From: Novipirellula sp052161655
GTDB taxonomy: Bacteria > Planctomycetota > Planctomycetia > Pirellulales > Pirellulaceae
Length of the DNA stretch: 64,000 nt
Direction of reading: 5' to 3'
Assembly: GCF_052161655.1 (NCBI RefSeq)
Contig: NZ_CP197418.1
Coordinates: forward strand, 7,812,001-7,876,000
Shown here: positions 37,124 through 46,445 of the stretch, one piece after another
How the letters are laid out: each line of letters opens with the position of its first letter
Position numbering within the stretch: the stretch's first letter is position 1
Notes under the pieces: model-generated
What the model was told of the DNA's origin: nothing
The model's database searches: none
The model's input: the letters and a program-made list of their open reading frames with translations, nothing else
Position numbers and translations under genes: made by a program

Positions 37124-39319
37124 TTGGCTTCTCCTTCGCAGTGGATTCGCTTGAATACCAAAGTCCCGCAGACGACATCCTCGACAAACCCGGCTGGCGA
37201 CACATCGGCCCCCCGCCATCCTAGTGCTTATCTCGTCTTAAAATCGGCCGGCCGCTGGAGTGACGTATTTCGACTCGCCCCCCCGGCTCAAGCCTTCTTG
37301 GGGCGAGCTTCCTCCAACCAAATCGTGATCCGCAGCCACCAAGCCAGTCGCCAGCACGCCCGCATCTATTGGGCCGATTCAGTCCACAACGATGCTTCGG
37401 ACACTTCGCAACCGGCCTCAACCCAACCGGCTTCGCCACAACCCGCTGCGGCCGGTTCATGGACCATCGAGGATCTCGGCAGCCGCAATGGCACGTTTGT
37501 CGGCGGAACGGAGATCACGGCCCCGCACCCTCTTCGCGACGGCGACAAAATCGAGGTCGCCGGTTTTGCGATCCAGTTCACGCACACCATTCATACCGGC
37601 GGCATCGAACCGGCATCCGACGATGATGACGCGGCCTCGCAAGCCACCGACGATCAATTGACGATGGAAATGAGTGCCGATGCGATCACCGATCGTCGGC
37701 GGCACAGCGATTATCTGCATGGACGCGCGGCTGCATCCGATTCAAAAGTGGCGGAAGCCAAAAACGCAGCAGAGCTAAACGCAGCCGGCGACGATTCGCC
37801 GGGCGTTCGCAGCCGTTTGCTCAAATTGGCATTCACCCTCGCTCGTCTAGAAGATTCCGAGTCCGCTGTCGCCGCGTGTCTGGACGATTTGGTGGGCAGC
37901 CTGAAATTTGATACCGCCGGTGTCTATCTCAGCGAACGATCGACTCCGCCTGCCTCGGTTTCGCCCAGCTCGATTTCGGAAGTCCCCTTAGTCGCGACCC
38001 GGCAAAGCGGCGACCGCAGTTATCGTCGGCCACCCGAAGCGTTGCTGCAGAATCTGGCGGGCGAAAACGGGCTCGCCTTGTTGGCTCGCAACATCGTCGG
38101 CGATGACCAATTGGCGACCAAGAACAGTCGCGGTGAGATCGATGTCGAAAGCATCATCCTGGCCCCGATCCGTGACCATCGCGATCGTTTCCTCGGCATG
38201 ATCCATATGACGACCGCCGCAGGGATTCGCCCCTTTGGCAGCGACGATTTACAAGTTGTGGTCGCGGTGGCCGAAATTCTTGCCGAGTCGGTTTCGCGGC
38301 TCGCCGACCAGCGGCGTTTGGCCAAGTCGCTTCACCTCAGCCGCCGCAAGGCCGAGCTGCTGCAAGAACAACTTGGCGACAAAGTTCGCATCGTGGGTAA
38401 AAGCGAAGCGATTCGATCCGTCATCGAAAAGATCAAGTTGGCGGCACCGACGCATGCCACAGTTTTGGTGCGAGGCGAATCGGGTGTGGGCAAGGAATTG
38501 GTTGCCGCGGCGCTGCATCACGCATCCAATCGTCGCGAAGGACCGATGGTCTGCCTAAACTGTGCCGCGTTGAGCGAAACTCTGTTGGAAAGCGAATTGT
38601 TTGGCCACGAAAAAGGCGCTTTCACGGGCGCCACCGAGCGGAAACGGGGCAAGTTCGAGATGGCCGACGGAGGCACGTTGATGCTCGACGAAATTGGCGA
38701 GATGAATGCCGAACTGCAAGCCAAATTGCTTCGCGTACTTGAGGGGCATCCGTTTGAACGTGTTGGCGGACACGAGCCGATCAAAGTCGATGTTCGCGTC
38801 GTCGCCGCTACCAACCGGGATCTGCAATCGATGGTCGGCGAAGGCAAGTTTCGACAAGATTTGTATTATCGCCTACACGTGGTGGAGATCATCGTGCCAC
38901 CGCTTCGTCAACGTCAACGCGATTGTTTGTTGCTGGCCCAGTTCTTCCTCGACCGTTTTAATCGCGAGATGGGACGCCGGATCGAGACGATCAGCGAAGC
39001 GGCGCAAAAACGACTGCTCGAATATCATTGGCCGGGGAACATTCGCGAACTACGAAACGTGATCGAACGCGCCGTGGTGCTAAATCAAAAGAACGTGATC
39101 GAGGAGATCGATCTAGCGCTTTCGCCTACCGCAGCCGCGGGCGGAGGCGGTACGGCATCGAGTGAAACTGCGGTCGAGATGACGTTGGCCGAGCTCGAGC
39201 AGCAGCACATCGAACGCGTGTTGCGTCATACCGACGGCAACAAAAGTCGCGCTGCCGCGATGTTGGGAATTGAACGCAGCACGCTGGACCGCAAACTGAA
39301 ACGGTTCGCCAAACCATGA
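37124..39319 (+). CDS. FHA-GAF-sigma54 AAA+ transcriptional activator
   Basis: The protein has 731 residues from a TTG start; a second TTG at 37151 is possible and no in-frame ATG lies nearby. An FHA domain (about 34-155, FLGRASSNQIVIRSHQASRQ and IEDLGSRNGTFVGG) suggests binding to phosphothreonine partners. A GAF domain follows (about 228-400). The AAA+ domain has Walker A GESGVGKE (about 450), the sigma54-contacting GAFTGA loop, and GTLMLDEIGEMNAELQAKLL. A Fis-type helix-turn-helix ends the protein (NKSRAAAMLGIERSTLDRKL). It should drive sigma54-dependent promoters in response to Ser/Thr kinase signalling, a combination frequent in planctomycetes and myxobacteria. Its targets are unknown. 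Confidence 0.93.
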   Translation: MASPSQWIRLNTKVPQTTSSTNPAGDTSAPRHPSAYLVLKSAGRWSDVFRLAPPAQAFLGRASSNQIVIRSHQASRQHARIYWADSVHNDASDTSQPASTQPASPQPAAAGSWTIEDLGSRNGTFVGGTEITAPHPLRDGDKIEVAGFAIQFTHTIHTGGIEPASDDDDAASQATDDQLTMEMSADAITDRRRHSDYLHGRAAASDSKVAEAKNAAELNAAGDDSPGVRSRLLKLAFTLARLEDSESAVAACLDDLVGSLKFDTAGVYLSERSTPPASVSPSSISEVPLVATRQSGDRSYRRPPEALLQNLAGENGLALLARNIVGDDQLATKNSRGEIDVESIILAPIRDHRDRFLGMIHMTTAAGIRPFGSDDLQVVVAVAEILAESVSRLADQRRLAKSLHLSRRKAELLQEQLGDKVRIVGKSEAIRSVIEKIKLAAPTHATVLVRGESGVGKELVAAALHHASNRREGPMVCLNCAALSETLLESELFGHEKGAFTGATERKRGKFEMADGGTLMLDEIGEMNAELQAKLLRVLEGHPFERVGGHEPIKVDVRVVAATNRDLQSMVGEGKFRQDLYYRLHVVEIIVPPLRQRQRDCLLLAQFFLDRFNREMGRRIETISEAAQKRLLEYHWPGNIRELRNVIERAVVLNQKNVIEEIDLALSPTAAAGGGGTASSETAVEMTLAELEQQHIERVLRHTDGNKSRAAAMLGIERSTLDRKLKRFAKP

Positions 39320-39362
39320 TTGCCACCTGTAACCAATCGCGGGAAAGGGGCAAACTCAATTT

Positions 39363-39655
39363 ACCCTCCCGCTGGGAGGGTCGGCCGCTGAAAGCGGTCG
39401 GGGAGGGCTGGTGAAACCATGCTGGCACGATCCATTTCTAACACAGCGGCCCCACCCAGAGTCGGCTACCGCCGGCTCTGACCTCCCCAAGGGGGAAGTG
39501 AAATCAGTTCACCCTCCCGCTGGGAGGGTCGGCCGCCGGATGCGGCCGGGGAGGGTTGGTGAAACCATGCTGGCACGATCCATTTCTAACACAGCGAGCC
39601 CCACCCAGAGCCGGCTACCGCCGACTCTGACCTCCCCAAGGGGGAGGTGAAATCG
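39363..39655. repeat. Two tandem 148 bp repeat units
   Basis: The gene-free stretch 39320-39669 is almost filled by two units starting at 39363 and 39511. Each begins ACCCTCCCGCTGGGAGGGTC (a hairpin), then CGGGGAGGG, GTGAAACCATGCTGGCACGA and TCCATTTCTAACACAGCG, and ends near GACCTCCCCAAGGGGGA (second hairpin). The units differ at only a few positions. They lie between convergent genes. Confidence 0.9.
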
Positions 39656-39669
39656 AATTTCCTCCCCTT

Positions 39670-40419
39670 CTACGCTTGATCCGTCAGTTCAATTTCCACC
39701 GGCCGAAACGGGACGTGGCGAATCGCGGCGCCACCGTTGAAAAATTGCATTTGGTCGTGCTCGAATCCGCCAATCAAACGATGCGTGTGCCCGAACACCA
39801 CACGTCGCGTTCCGCTCTCGGGCCCCAAGTCGTGTAGCACTAGGAAGCGATTCAGTTTTCGGATCGCCATCTTATTTCGGTGTGCCAATGCCGCCGCGAC
39901 CTTATGCGCACGCGCCGCCACAATCGCGTCGTAGCCGGCGAATCGCCACAACGCAGCTCGTTTCTTGTCGGCCCACTTTTTTCGGTAGCTCTCAAAACGC
40001 TGCATTTTTCCGCGACCTTCGATCTGGTCGCCATGCAACATTACGGTGTCACCGATGCGAAGCACGTCGCCGGCAAATACAAAGTTGGAATCGGGCTCGG
40101 TCTGTTGCTGCAACTCCTGCAAAAACACCGGGCTAGCGTCATGGTTGCCACACAAGAAAACGAATTGCTTGTCGGGGTATTCGTTTCGCCACTGCTGCAA
40201 GTAGTCGAGCGAAAAGTCGACCGCTTCGATCTCACTTGAAAAACGCGACCATCGGAAATCGAACAGATCACCACCCCAGACGACCATCTCGTTACGCTCG
40301 ATCAACGAGGCAATCTGGGTGTGATGTTGCTCTGCCGTGCTCCGCGTGCTCATCAAATGCAAATCAGAGATGAACACCGCCTGCTTGGGCATTTGATCGC
40401 GAGGCCAAGTGTGGATCAT
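39670..40419 (-). CDS. LpxH-like metallophosphoesterase
   Basis: The protein has 249 residues. The calcineurin-like motifs are in order: FISDLHL, GGDLFDF, CGNHDASP, MLHGDQIEG and FGHTHRLIGG. This spacing and the basic helical insert (RFESYRKKWADKKRAALWRF) match UDP-2,3-diacylglucosamine diphosphatases (LpxH), the lipid A enzyme that yields lipid X. Other planctomycete phosphoesterases share the layout, so the substrate is not certain. Start 40419 lies 10 nt after the pgi stop; an in-frame ATG at 40392 is an alternative. The two genes are probably cotranscribed. Confidence 0.85.
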   Translation of the reverse strand: MIHTWPRDQMPKQAVFISDLHLMSTRSTAEQHHTQIASLIERNEMVVWGGDLFDFRWSRFSSEIEAVDFSLDYLQQWRNEYPDKQFVFLCGNHDASPVFLQELQQQTEPDSNFVFAGDVLRIGDTVMLHGDQIEGRGKMQRFESYRKKWADKKRAALWRFAGYDAIVAARAHKVAAALAHRNKMAIRKLNRFLVLHDLGPESGTRRVVFGHTHRLIGGFEHDQMQFFNGGAAIRHVPFRPVEIELTDQA

Positions 40420-40429
40420 GTTCGCTGCC

Positions 40430-42067
40430 TTATTTCCATTGACGATAACGCTGGATCAATCCGTTGGTGGAACTGTCGTGCGCCAGCGACGCATCACTCG
40501 ATTGCAATTCCGGCATGATTTTTTTGGCTAGCATTTTGCCGAGCTCCACGCCCCATTGGTCAAACGAATCGATATCCCAAATCACGCCTTGCGTGAACGT
40601 GCTGTGCTCGTACAAGGCAATCAATTTACCCAAAACGCTCGGAGTTAATTGCTCGATAAAGATCGTGTTGGAGGGTCGGTTGCCTTCGAAAACACGGTGT
40701 GGCACCAAATCATCTGCCGTTCCTTCGCTCTTCACTTCATCCGCGGTTTTGCCCATCGCCAACGCTTCGCCTTGCGCGATTACATTAGCCATCAAGATGT
40801 CTTGATGATCGCCAAGTGGATTCAGCGACTTGCAAAACGCGATAAAGTCACAGGGGATCAAGTGCGTGCCCTGGTGAATCAATTGGTAAAACGAGTGCTG
40901 ACCATTCGTCCCCGGTTCACCCCAGAAAATCGGACTAGTGTCGTAATCGACGCGGTCACCTGAGAGTGTCGTCGATTTGCCGTTGCTCTCCATCGTTAAT
41001 TGCTGCAAGTACGCAGGGAATCGCTTCAGGTATTGATCGTACGGCAGCACCGCAACCGTCTTTGCATCAAAAAAGTTGGCGTACCAAACGTTTAACAAGC
41101 CCATCAGTGCAGGCAAGTTTTGATCCAGCGGTGCGGTGCGAAAGTGAACATCCATCTGATGAAATCCGTCGAGCATTTCTCGAAAGTTTTTTGGACCAAT
41201 CGCCAGCATCGTCGACAATCCGATCGCCGAATCCATCGAGTAGCGACCGCCGACCCAGTCCCAGAATCCGAACATGTTCGCGGTATCGATTCCGAACTTG
41301 CCGACTTCATCCGCGTTGGTCGAAACCGCCACAAAATGTTTCGCGACCGCCGACTCGTCGCCCCCCAGTCCCGACAGTAACCACGTGCGTGCGGATCGTG
41401 CATTGGTCATCGTTTCCTGAGTCGTGAACGTCTTTGACGCCACGATAAACAGCGTCTCGGCCGGATCGAGATCCTGAGTCGCTTCGGCAAAATCCGTTCC
41501 ATCGACGTTGGAAACGAAGCGAAAATTGAGATCGCGATTGCTGTAGTGACGCAGTGCCTCGTACGCCATCACGGGGCCGAGATCCGAACCGCCGATCCCA
41601 ACATTGACGATATTGCGAATTTTCGTGCCGGTGTGACCTTTCCATTGGCCGCTGGTGACGCGGTCGCAGAAAGCCGCCATCTTGTCGAGTACCGCATGCA
41701 CATCGGGCACAACGTTCTCGCCTTCGAATTCAATTTTGGCGTCACGCGGAGCACGAAGGGCGGTATGCAACACCGCGCGGTCTTCGGTGGTATTGATTTT
41801 TTCGCCGCTGAACATCGCATCGATGCGATCTTTCAAATTTGCCGATTCGGCCAATGCGACCAGCAATTTGACGGTTTCCGACGTGATCCGGTTTTTCGAG
41901 TAATCGAGGAACAGTCCCAGAGCTTCAAGGCTCAGCGTTTGGGAACGCTGGGAATCTTCGGCAAACCACTCGCGAAGATGTTTGTCTTTAATTTCCGCGT
42001 GATGCGATTGCAGAGCTTGGTAAGCGTCGCGAGAAGTGAGACCGTGGGTGGCTGTGCTGTTACTCAT
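40430..42067 (-). CDS. pgi: Glucose-6-phosphate isomerase
   Basis: The protein has 545 residues, the normal length for the long bacterial form. It interconverts glucose-6-phosphate and fructose-6-phosphate in glycolysis and gluconeogenesis. NVGIGGSDLGPVMAYEAL (155-172) is the sugar-phosphate site; the PGI signatures FVSNVDGTDFAEA, FIVASKTFTTQETMTNA, GGRYSMDSAIGLS and SFDQWGVELGK are present. It lies 10 nt upstream of the LpxH-like gene. Confidence 0.98.
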   Translation of the reverse strand: MSNSTATHGLTSRDAYQALQSHHAEIKDKHLREWFAEDSQRSQTLSLEALGLFLDYSKNRITSETVKLLVALAESANLKDRIDAMFSGEKINTTEDRAVLHTALRAPRDAKIEFEGENVVPDVHAVLDKMAAFCDRVTSGQWKGHTGTKIRNIVNVGIGGSDLGPVMAYEALRHYSNRDLNFRFVSNVDGTDFAEATQDLDPAETLFIVASKTFTTQETMTNARSARTWLLSGLGGDESAVAKHFVAVSTNADEVGKFGIDTANMFGFWDWVGGRYSMDSAIGLSTMLAIGPKNFREMLDGFHQMDVHFRTAPLDQNLPALMGLLNVWYANFFDAKTVAVLPYDQYLKRFPAYLQQLTMESNGKSTTLSGDRVDYDTSPIFWGEPGTNGQHSFYQLIHQGTHLIPCDFIAFCKSLNPLGDHQDILMANVIAQGEALAMGKTADEVKSEGTADDLVPHRVFEGNRPSNTIFIEQLTPSVLGKLIALYEHSTFTQGVIWDIDSFDQWGVELGKMLAKKIMPELQSSDASLAHDSSTNGLIQRYRQWK

Positions 42068-42173
42068 CCCGAGAAATCCTTCAAAGAATCATGTTCGTTA
42101 AGTGGTCCCCCCATTCTCTACGAAGATTCAGAGCCAGGGAACCTTGGGTACCCCCAGTTTTTTTTAATGTCGT

Positions 42174-42231
42174 GTGGGATAGGCTTCCAGCCTGTCGTCA
42201 GCACTCATGACAGGCTAGAAGCCCATCCCAC
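42174..42231. repeat. Inverted pair of hairpin repeats next to the TPR gene stop
   Basis: The arms at 42174-42196 and 42209-42231 (GTGGGATAGGCTTCCAGCCT and its near-perfect inverse) abut the stop codon of the zinc-ribbon/TPR gene. Single units recur at 51153-51175, 60071-60093 and, inverted, 60411-60433. Each unit itself forms an AGGCT-AGCCT hairpin. Confidence 0.88.
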
Positions 42232-43029
42232 TTATCCAAACAGCCCTTTCTTGGGCAGGATCGACTCGGGCCGGCCGAGGGCCTTTTCGGATTTCTTGAC
42301 TTGCTTGCGGATCGCTTTATCCGTTGCCGCCTCTGGCACATTGGCGAACACCTCGGCGTATTCTCGCAGCGCCGAATCATGATCTCCCGTTGCGGCATAC
42401 GACTGGGCCAACATCAGAAACAATCCCGGCTCGTAATTCTCGGACGGATGCCGCAGCGACTCCATTTGCTGAGCCGCTAGCTTGGGCTGCCCACTCTCGA
42501 GCAAGTTGATTCCGGCAATGCGAACACAGGGCGGATATTCAGGATCGAGTTCGATCGCTCGCTGAAAACAACTCTCCGCTTCTGCCTTTCGTCCCTGATT
42601 CTCGTACCAGCTTCCGATACCAAGCTGGACATCAATGTCATCTTGATGTGACTGCAGCGTCGCCGAGGCCAAATCCATCGCCTCTTCAGGACGATTGAAC
42701 ACCGTCAAGGTACCAAGCAGTTCGATTGCACGTTGAGGCTCATCGGGTGCCTCGGCTAGCTTCGCCATCCCCGTGTCAATTGCCTCTTCGCGAAGTTGAT
42801 TCCACTGGTGCAACGGCATCACACGGTGACGACGACAGCTAGAACAATCACCGAGAATCTGCTTTTTGCCCATCGGAATCAGCGGGATGAACAAGACCAC
42901 GAAATAGTATCCCGTTTCGTAATCAGTCATCTGGCAATGGGCGCCACACGAATCGCATCGATCATGGTAGATCCGCGGATTTTTTTTGCCGTAGTATTGC
43001 GTTCCAATACCATTAATCGTGGTGGGCAT
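42232..43029 (-). CDS. Zinc-ribbon and TPR protein
   Basis: The protein has 265 residues. The N-terminal part has two Cys pairs, CDSCGAHC and CSSCRRHR, around a short hydrophobic stretch (YYFVVLFIPLIPMG), typical of a zinc-ribbon attached to the membrane face. The rest is a TPR superhelix (about 85-235) with ASATLQSHQDDIDVQLGIGS, CFQRAIELDPEYPPCVRIAG and SYAATGDHDSALREYAEVF. TPR domains bind partner proteins; no enzyme activity is suggested. It is upstream of pgi on the same strand, about 160 bp away with a palindromic repeat between. Confidence 0.82.
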   Translation of the reverse strand: MPTTINGIGTQYYGKKNPRIYHDRCDSCGAHCQMTDYETGYYFVVLFIPLIPMGKKQILGDCSSCRRHRVMPLHQWNQLREEAIDTGMAKLAEAPDEPQRAIELLGTLTVFNRPEEAMDLASATLQSHQDDIDVQLGIGSWYENQGRKAEAESCFQRAIELDPEYPPCVRIAGINLLESGQPKLAAQQMESLRHPSENYEPGLFLMLAQSYAATGDHDSALREYAEVFANVPEAATDKAIRKQVKKSEKALGRPESILPKKGLFG

Positions 43030-43294
43030 AGAGGGCTTTCGTTCAGGCCAATAAAAGAAGCGTCGAGAGGTTTAACGAATGTGACAATGGAGTGCTTGCA
43101 ACGAGAATGCCCGCCAATTTAGCGGCTCGTCCGCACCACCGCAATTAATTTGGTATTAGGCGACCTGTTTTTTTGCTGCTCTGAGTGGCGGAAAGCGAAC
43201 ACGAGTGATCATTGGCAATGTGAATCCATACGGTTCACTCTTTGGTTCCGCTCAGGAGCCCGCATTCCACTCGCTTTCACGAAGGTTTCCCTTG

Positions 43295-43906
43295 ATGAAG
43301 ATCGTTCCCACGCTTGCAATTTGTGCATTGGCTCTTTCCAGCACGCTTGCCGCTCCCGCTTCGGCACAGTCTCACGGCCAGGCTCAGGCTCACGGCCAGA
43401 CTCAGGTCGCCAACGCGAAGAAGATGTTGGCACCCGGCAAGAAAGCAAAAGACTTCCAGTTGCGTGCCATTGCAGGCGAGTTACCGGGCGATGTCAGCCT
43501 AAGCCAAGTGAACGCGGATGGCCCCGTCGTCGTTGTAGTATTGCGAGGTTTCCCTGGCCGACAATGTCCCGCATGTTCCGCCCAGGTTGGCGATCTCGTA
43601 AAGAATGCGGACAAGTTTGCAGCAAAGAACGCGCGAGTGTTGTTGATCTATCCTGGAGCAAAATTGCAACTTGGCCAGCACGCGGGTGATTTCCTGCAAG
43701 GCACCAAGTTGCCCAAGCCGCTGACGTTCTTGCTCGATCCCGATTTCCAATTCACCAATGCTTACGGATTACGCTGGAACGCAACAAACGAAACCGCCTA
43801 CCCCACGACGCTTGTTGTCGACAAATCAGGCAAGATCACGTACGTAAAAATCAGCGAAACCCACGGCGGCCGCGCTTTGAGCAACGAGATCCTCGCCGCA
43901 TTGTAA
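43295..43906 (+). CDS. Exported redoxin-domain protein (peroxiredoxin-like)
   Basis: The protein has 203 residues from the ATG at 43295, which follows GAAGG; upstream in-frame starts would spoil the signal peptide. A signal peptide (TLAICALALSSTLAAPASAQ) is followed by a small His/Gln repeat (SHGQAQAHGQTQ). The AhpC/TSA-like thioredoxin fold has VVVVVLRGFPGRQCPACSAQ with Cys-Pro-Ala-Cys, LIYPGAKLQLGQH and PTTLVVDKSGKITYVKI. A periplasmic peroxide or thiol reductase role is likely. The CPAC pair resembles thioredoxin-type active sites more than 1-Cys peroxiredoxins. Confidence 0.85.
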   Translation: MKIVPTLAICALALSSTLAAPASAQSHGQAQAHGQTQVANAKKMLAPGKKAKDFQLRAIAGELPGDVSLSQVNADGPVVVVVLRGFPGRQCPACSAQVGDLVKNADKFAAKNARVLLIYPGAKLQLGQHAGDFLQGTKLPKPLTFLLDPDFQFTNAYGLRWNATNETAYPTTLVVDKSGKITYVKISETHGGRALSNEILAAL

Positions 43907-44501
43907 TCGATTTGCAAAACGCTTCGCGGATTCTCGTGACCTGATCCAAACAGGCCCGTCGAAGCGCTAACGATAGCCACGTTCGTGTGAACTCGCACGA
44001 ACGCGGCAACGGCAGTTTGGCCGGCCAGCGTCAAATAATTTGGACTTGGGAGAGCCCGTACTGCGACACATCCTTCCGCTCGAGCTTGTCTCTGCGGAGG
44101 AGACAACTGGCAGCTACCGGGTTTCCGTCTGAATCGACAGCGCTTGCCGCGGGTCCTAGGGATTGAAAAAACGCAGGGATCGAGGCCCGCGGTTAGCGCC
44201 CTCGGCTCACAAGGTCCACGCCATTCGGGCCAGCGTCGCAAACGACTTCATTGAGGCCACGTTTTTCGAACGTGGAGACTCGCATTGTCGAACGCCTGTA
44301 CGGTTGACGCCGCAGCACCAGCAATTCTCAATCTGCGTCCGCTCTCGCAAGCTCAAAATAGTGCCGTGGCAGTGAAGCTGGCGCCAATTTCAAATCCGCA
44401 ATCATCCGATCGGCGGCGAATCCTCAACCCATCGAAGCGAAAAGCTGTTAACATAGATGTATACAGCCTATGCAAAATCTTATTGAGGAAACACGATTCC
44501 G
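43907..44501. other. 595 bp intergenic stretch before an XRE regulator
   Basis: No convincing gene is seen. A hairpin CGTTCGTG/CACGAACG at 43980-44003 may end the redoxin transcript, though it has no T-run. A string related to the 8082-8154 palindrome lies near 44188. The last 50 bp hold a dyad listed separately. No partner toxin gene for the XRE protein was found in this stretch. Confidence 0.5.
44452..44472 (+). promoter_or_regulatory. Candidate operator of the XRE-type regulator
   Basis: Arms CATAG and CTATG flank the perfect palindrome TGTATACA, giving a nearly symmetric 21 bp dyad about 30 bp before the ATG. Its size and place fit an autoregulatory operator for the helix-turn-helix protein just downstream. 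This is an inference from symmetry alone. Confidence 0.5.
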
Positions 44502-44870
44502 ATGAATAAACGTAAACCAACCAGCCAGCGGGTTCACCGCGATCTCAGCGACGAAGAACTCGGAAAACTTCGCGAGGGGCGCCCGGAAACAGGAAGCGCA
44601 CGCCGAGAAATCCTTGCCGAGATGCGACTGCGGCACAAAGCCTGGAAGCCGACTCGGAAACAGGTTGATCATGTGTTAAGCCAGATTCGCTCCCATCGCG
44701 AAGAACTTGGTTTGTCATTGAGCGACATCGAAAAGGATTGCGGATTAAAGCGAAGCGCACTCTCTCGGCTCGAAAATGACCCCACAGCAAATCCGACACT
44801 TTTCACCCTGCAACGCTATGCATCGGCCGCCGGACTGGAACTGAACATCTCAGTAACCAAGAAAGCTTGA
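44502..44870 (+). CDS. XRE-family helix-turn-helix regulator (antitoxin-like)
   Basis: The protein has 122 residues. The C-terminal XRE domain (about 58-120) has LSQIRSHREELGLSLSDIEK, LKRSALSRLENDPTANPTLF and TLQRYASAAGLELNISV. The N-terminal 50 residues are basic and polar (DLSDEELGKLREG). This layout resembles antitoxins of HigA/MqsA-like size and small phage-type repressors. No RelE/HigB-like toxin frame is seen on either side, so it may be an orphan. Upstream lies a TGTATACA-centred dyad; downstream a hairpin at 44894-44931 may terminate it. Confidence 0.82.
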   Translation: MNKRKPTSQRVHRDLSDEELGKLREGRPETGSARREILAEMRLRHKAWKPTRKQVDHVLSQIRSHREELGLSLSDIEKDCGLKRSALSRLENDPTANPTLFTLQRYASAAGLELNISVTKKA

Positions 44871-44893
44871 AAGCACAGCAATGCTCTTCAATC

Positions 44894-44931
44894 GCAAAAA
44901 GCGATCCCGCATAAGTGCGATTCGCTTTTGC
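44894..44931 (+). terminator. Hairpin after the XRE gene
   Basis: GCAAAAAGCGA pairs with TCGCTTTTGC across an inner CGCA/TGCG stem. It lies about 25 nt past the stop. There is no long T-run after it, so termination strength is uncertain. Confidence 0.55.
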
Positions 44932-45102
44932 CATATTCTGCTGCGTCATCCGACGTGCCTCACCAATCTAAAGTGACGCTGTGTGTGGGATTCGACGGGT
45001 GTGGGCGGATGACGTAGACTGGCGTGCATCAATGCGGGGATGCTCGTTCGCCAAACCCGGCACACATGCCGAACGCATTGCTTCAAAGTCCCTTCTTTTC
45101 GC

Positions 45103-46194
45103 ATGCAGGATGGTGTCGTGACGGACTCGGTAAGCCAAAATAAAAATGGGCAAACCTTCAAACAACGCGTGACTGAATTTTGGCAGTGGTATCCCACCGT
45201 TTCCGAACGATTCTTCGAGACGATCGAAGCGAGTGAATGCGGCAGCTTGGTCGACGAAGTCGCCGATTTTTGTAAAGCGACTGTGCCCGGTCTTAGCTGG
45301 GTCTTTGGTCCGGGCGAAAATGGCGGCCATTCGTTCACGCTGTCGGGCGAAGGTCAAATTGCAAAACAGTTGCTCGCGGAGTATTGGCTGCAACGCGCCC
45401 CAGAAATTCCTAAATGGAACTTTCATGCTTCGCGGCAAGCAACACCAGCCGAATTTGTCAAAGGGTTCGCGATCGCCGTCGACGAGGGCACCCGTGTCGA
45501 CGTGGACCGTTTTCTAATCCGCACGCATGTCGATGATGACCGCCAGAAAATTGATATCGTTGCTTGGCATCCTGTGCTTGAATCAGTGCCTTCGGCTCAG
45601 CACTTTACGATCCTGTTTCTGTTGGTCGATGAAGTGCTCGGTGAATTCGGCACCCAGACTTGGCTGGGCGAAATCAAGATCGAGCCCTTTACGCCCGATA
45701 CCTATACCCGATCGCTATCCGATCTGCCGGAATTCATTTCGCATGTCAACACGTATCACGAATGGGAAAAGTTGCCGCCGCTGGATACGTACTGCGTCTA
45801 CCAACTGAAAGAAAGCAAGCCATCACCGCGTGGCGACACCGTGGTCGGTTCGAGTCTGATTCCAAAGCTGGTCTTTGACTGTATCGAAAACGGCGGAAAG
45901 CTCAGCGAGGATCCGCTTAAGAACACGGGTGCAGAACTGATTTACGTTGCCATTGATGGCTCGGTTTTCCCCGAAGGCCAACAATCTGATGTTCGTGCCA
46001 ACATCGAAGACGTTTTAACGGACTCGCTCGAAAAAGAACTCAGCGGGCAAACGCTCGGTGGAGCCTTTGGTTTGAACGAGAGTTACATCGACCTTCTGCT
46101 GGTTGATGGTGAGGAGAGCCGCCGGATTGTGAGCGAAACGCTTGCTCAGCTTCAGCTCGAAAATCGCTCGCGAATCGAGTCGTTTGTCGATTGA
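45103..46194 (+). CDS. Unrecognised conserved-looking cytosolic protein
   Basis: The protein has 363 residues from the ATG at 45103; a GTG at 45118 and an upstream start at 45040 are alternatives. I recognise no family. There is no signal peptide or membrane helix. Features include an acidic, Trp-rich N-terminal half (RVTEFWQWYPTVSERFFETI, SWVFGPGENGGHSFTLSG), a central block (KIDIVAWHPVLESV, then LFLLVDEVLGEFGTQTWLGE) and a C-terminal block (FGLNESYIDLLLVDGEESRR). The overall character recalls immunity or SUKH-like proteins, but I cannot assign it. Neighbours give no clear operon. Confidence 0.7.
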   Translation: MQDGVVTDSVSQNKNGQTFKQRVTEFWQWYPTVSERFFETIEASECGSLVDEVADFCKATVPGLSWVFGPGENGGHSFTLSGEGQIAKQLLAEYWLQRAPEIPKWNFHASRQATPAEFVKGFAIAVDEGTRVDVDRFLIRTHVDDDRQKIDIVAWHPVLESVPSAQHFTILFLLVDEVLGEFGTQTWLGEIKIEPFTPDTYTRSLSDLPEFISHVNTYHEWEKLPPLDTYCVYQLKESKPSPRGDTVVGSSLIPKLVFDCIENGGKLSEDPLKNTGAELIYVAIDGSVFPEGQQSDVRANIEDVLTDSLEKELSGQTLGGAFGLNESYIDLLLVDGEESRRIVSETLAQLQLENRSRIESFVD

Positions 46195-46445
46195 AACGAG
46201 GTCTCCTGGGGCGTCGCAGAAGGTCACGGGACGATTGACCGCGGGATCCCTCGCCGCATCTTTGCTAGTGTTTTAGAACAAGAACAAAACCGGAATCTCA
46301 GACGATTGTAAAATTCAAGTCAAACGAATTACTTTCCTAATAAAACGAGCTTTGAATCGTCTAACTTGAGTAGTGCAAGCTCCCATCGCGTGGTGGAACT
46401 CCCATTCACGCGACTTCTATTCTTGTTTCTTTGGAGAGAACGGTC

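Noticed and set aside
39363..39655. CRISPR-like direct repeats
   Set aside because: Only two long units without unique spacers, each with internal hairpins; no cas genes in the window.
43150..43689. A 179-codon plus-strand frame across the redoxin gene
   Set aside because: The redoxin frame has a signal peptide and active-site motif; this one is a shadow.
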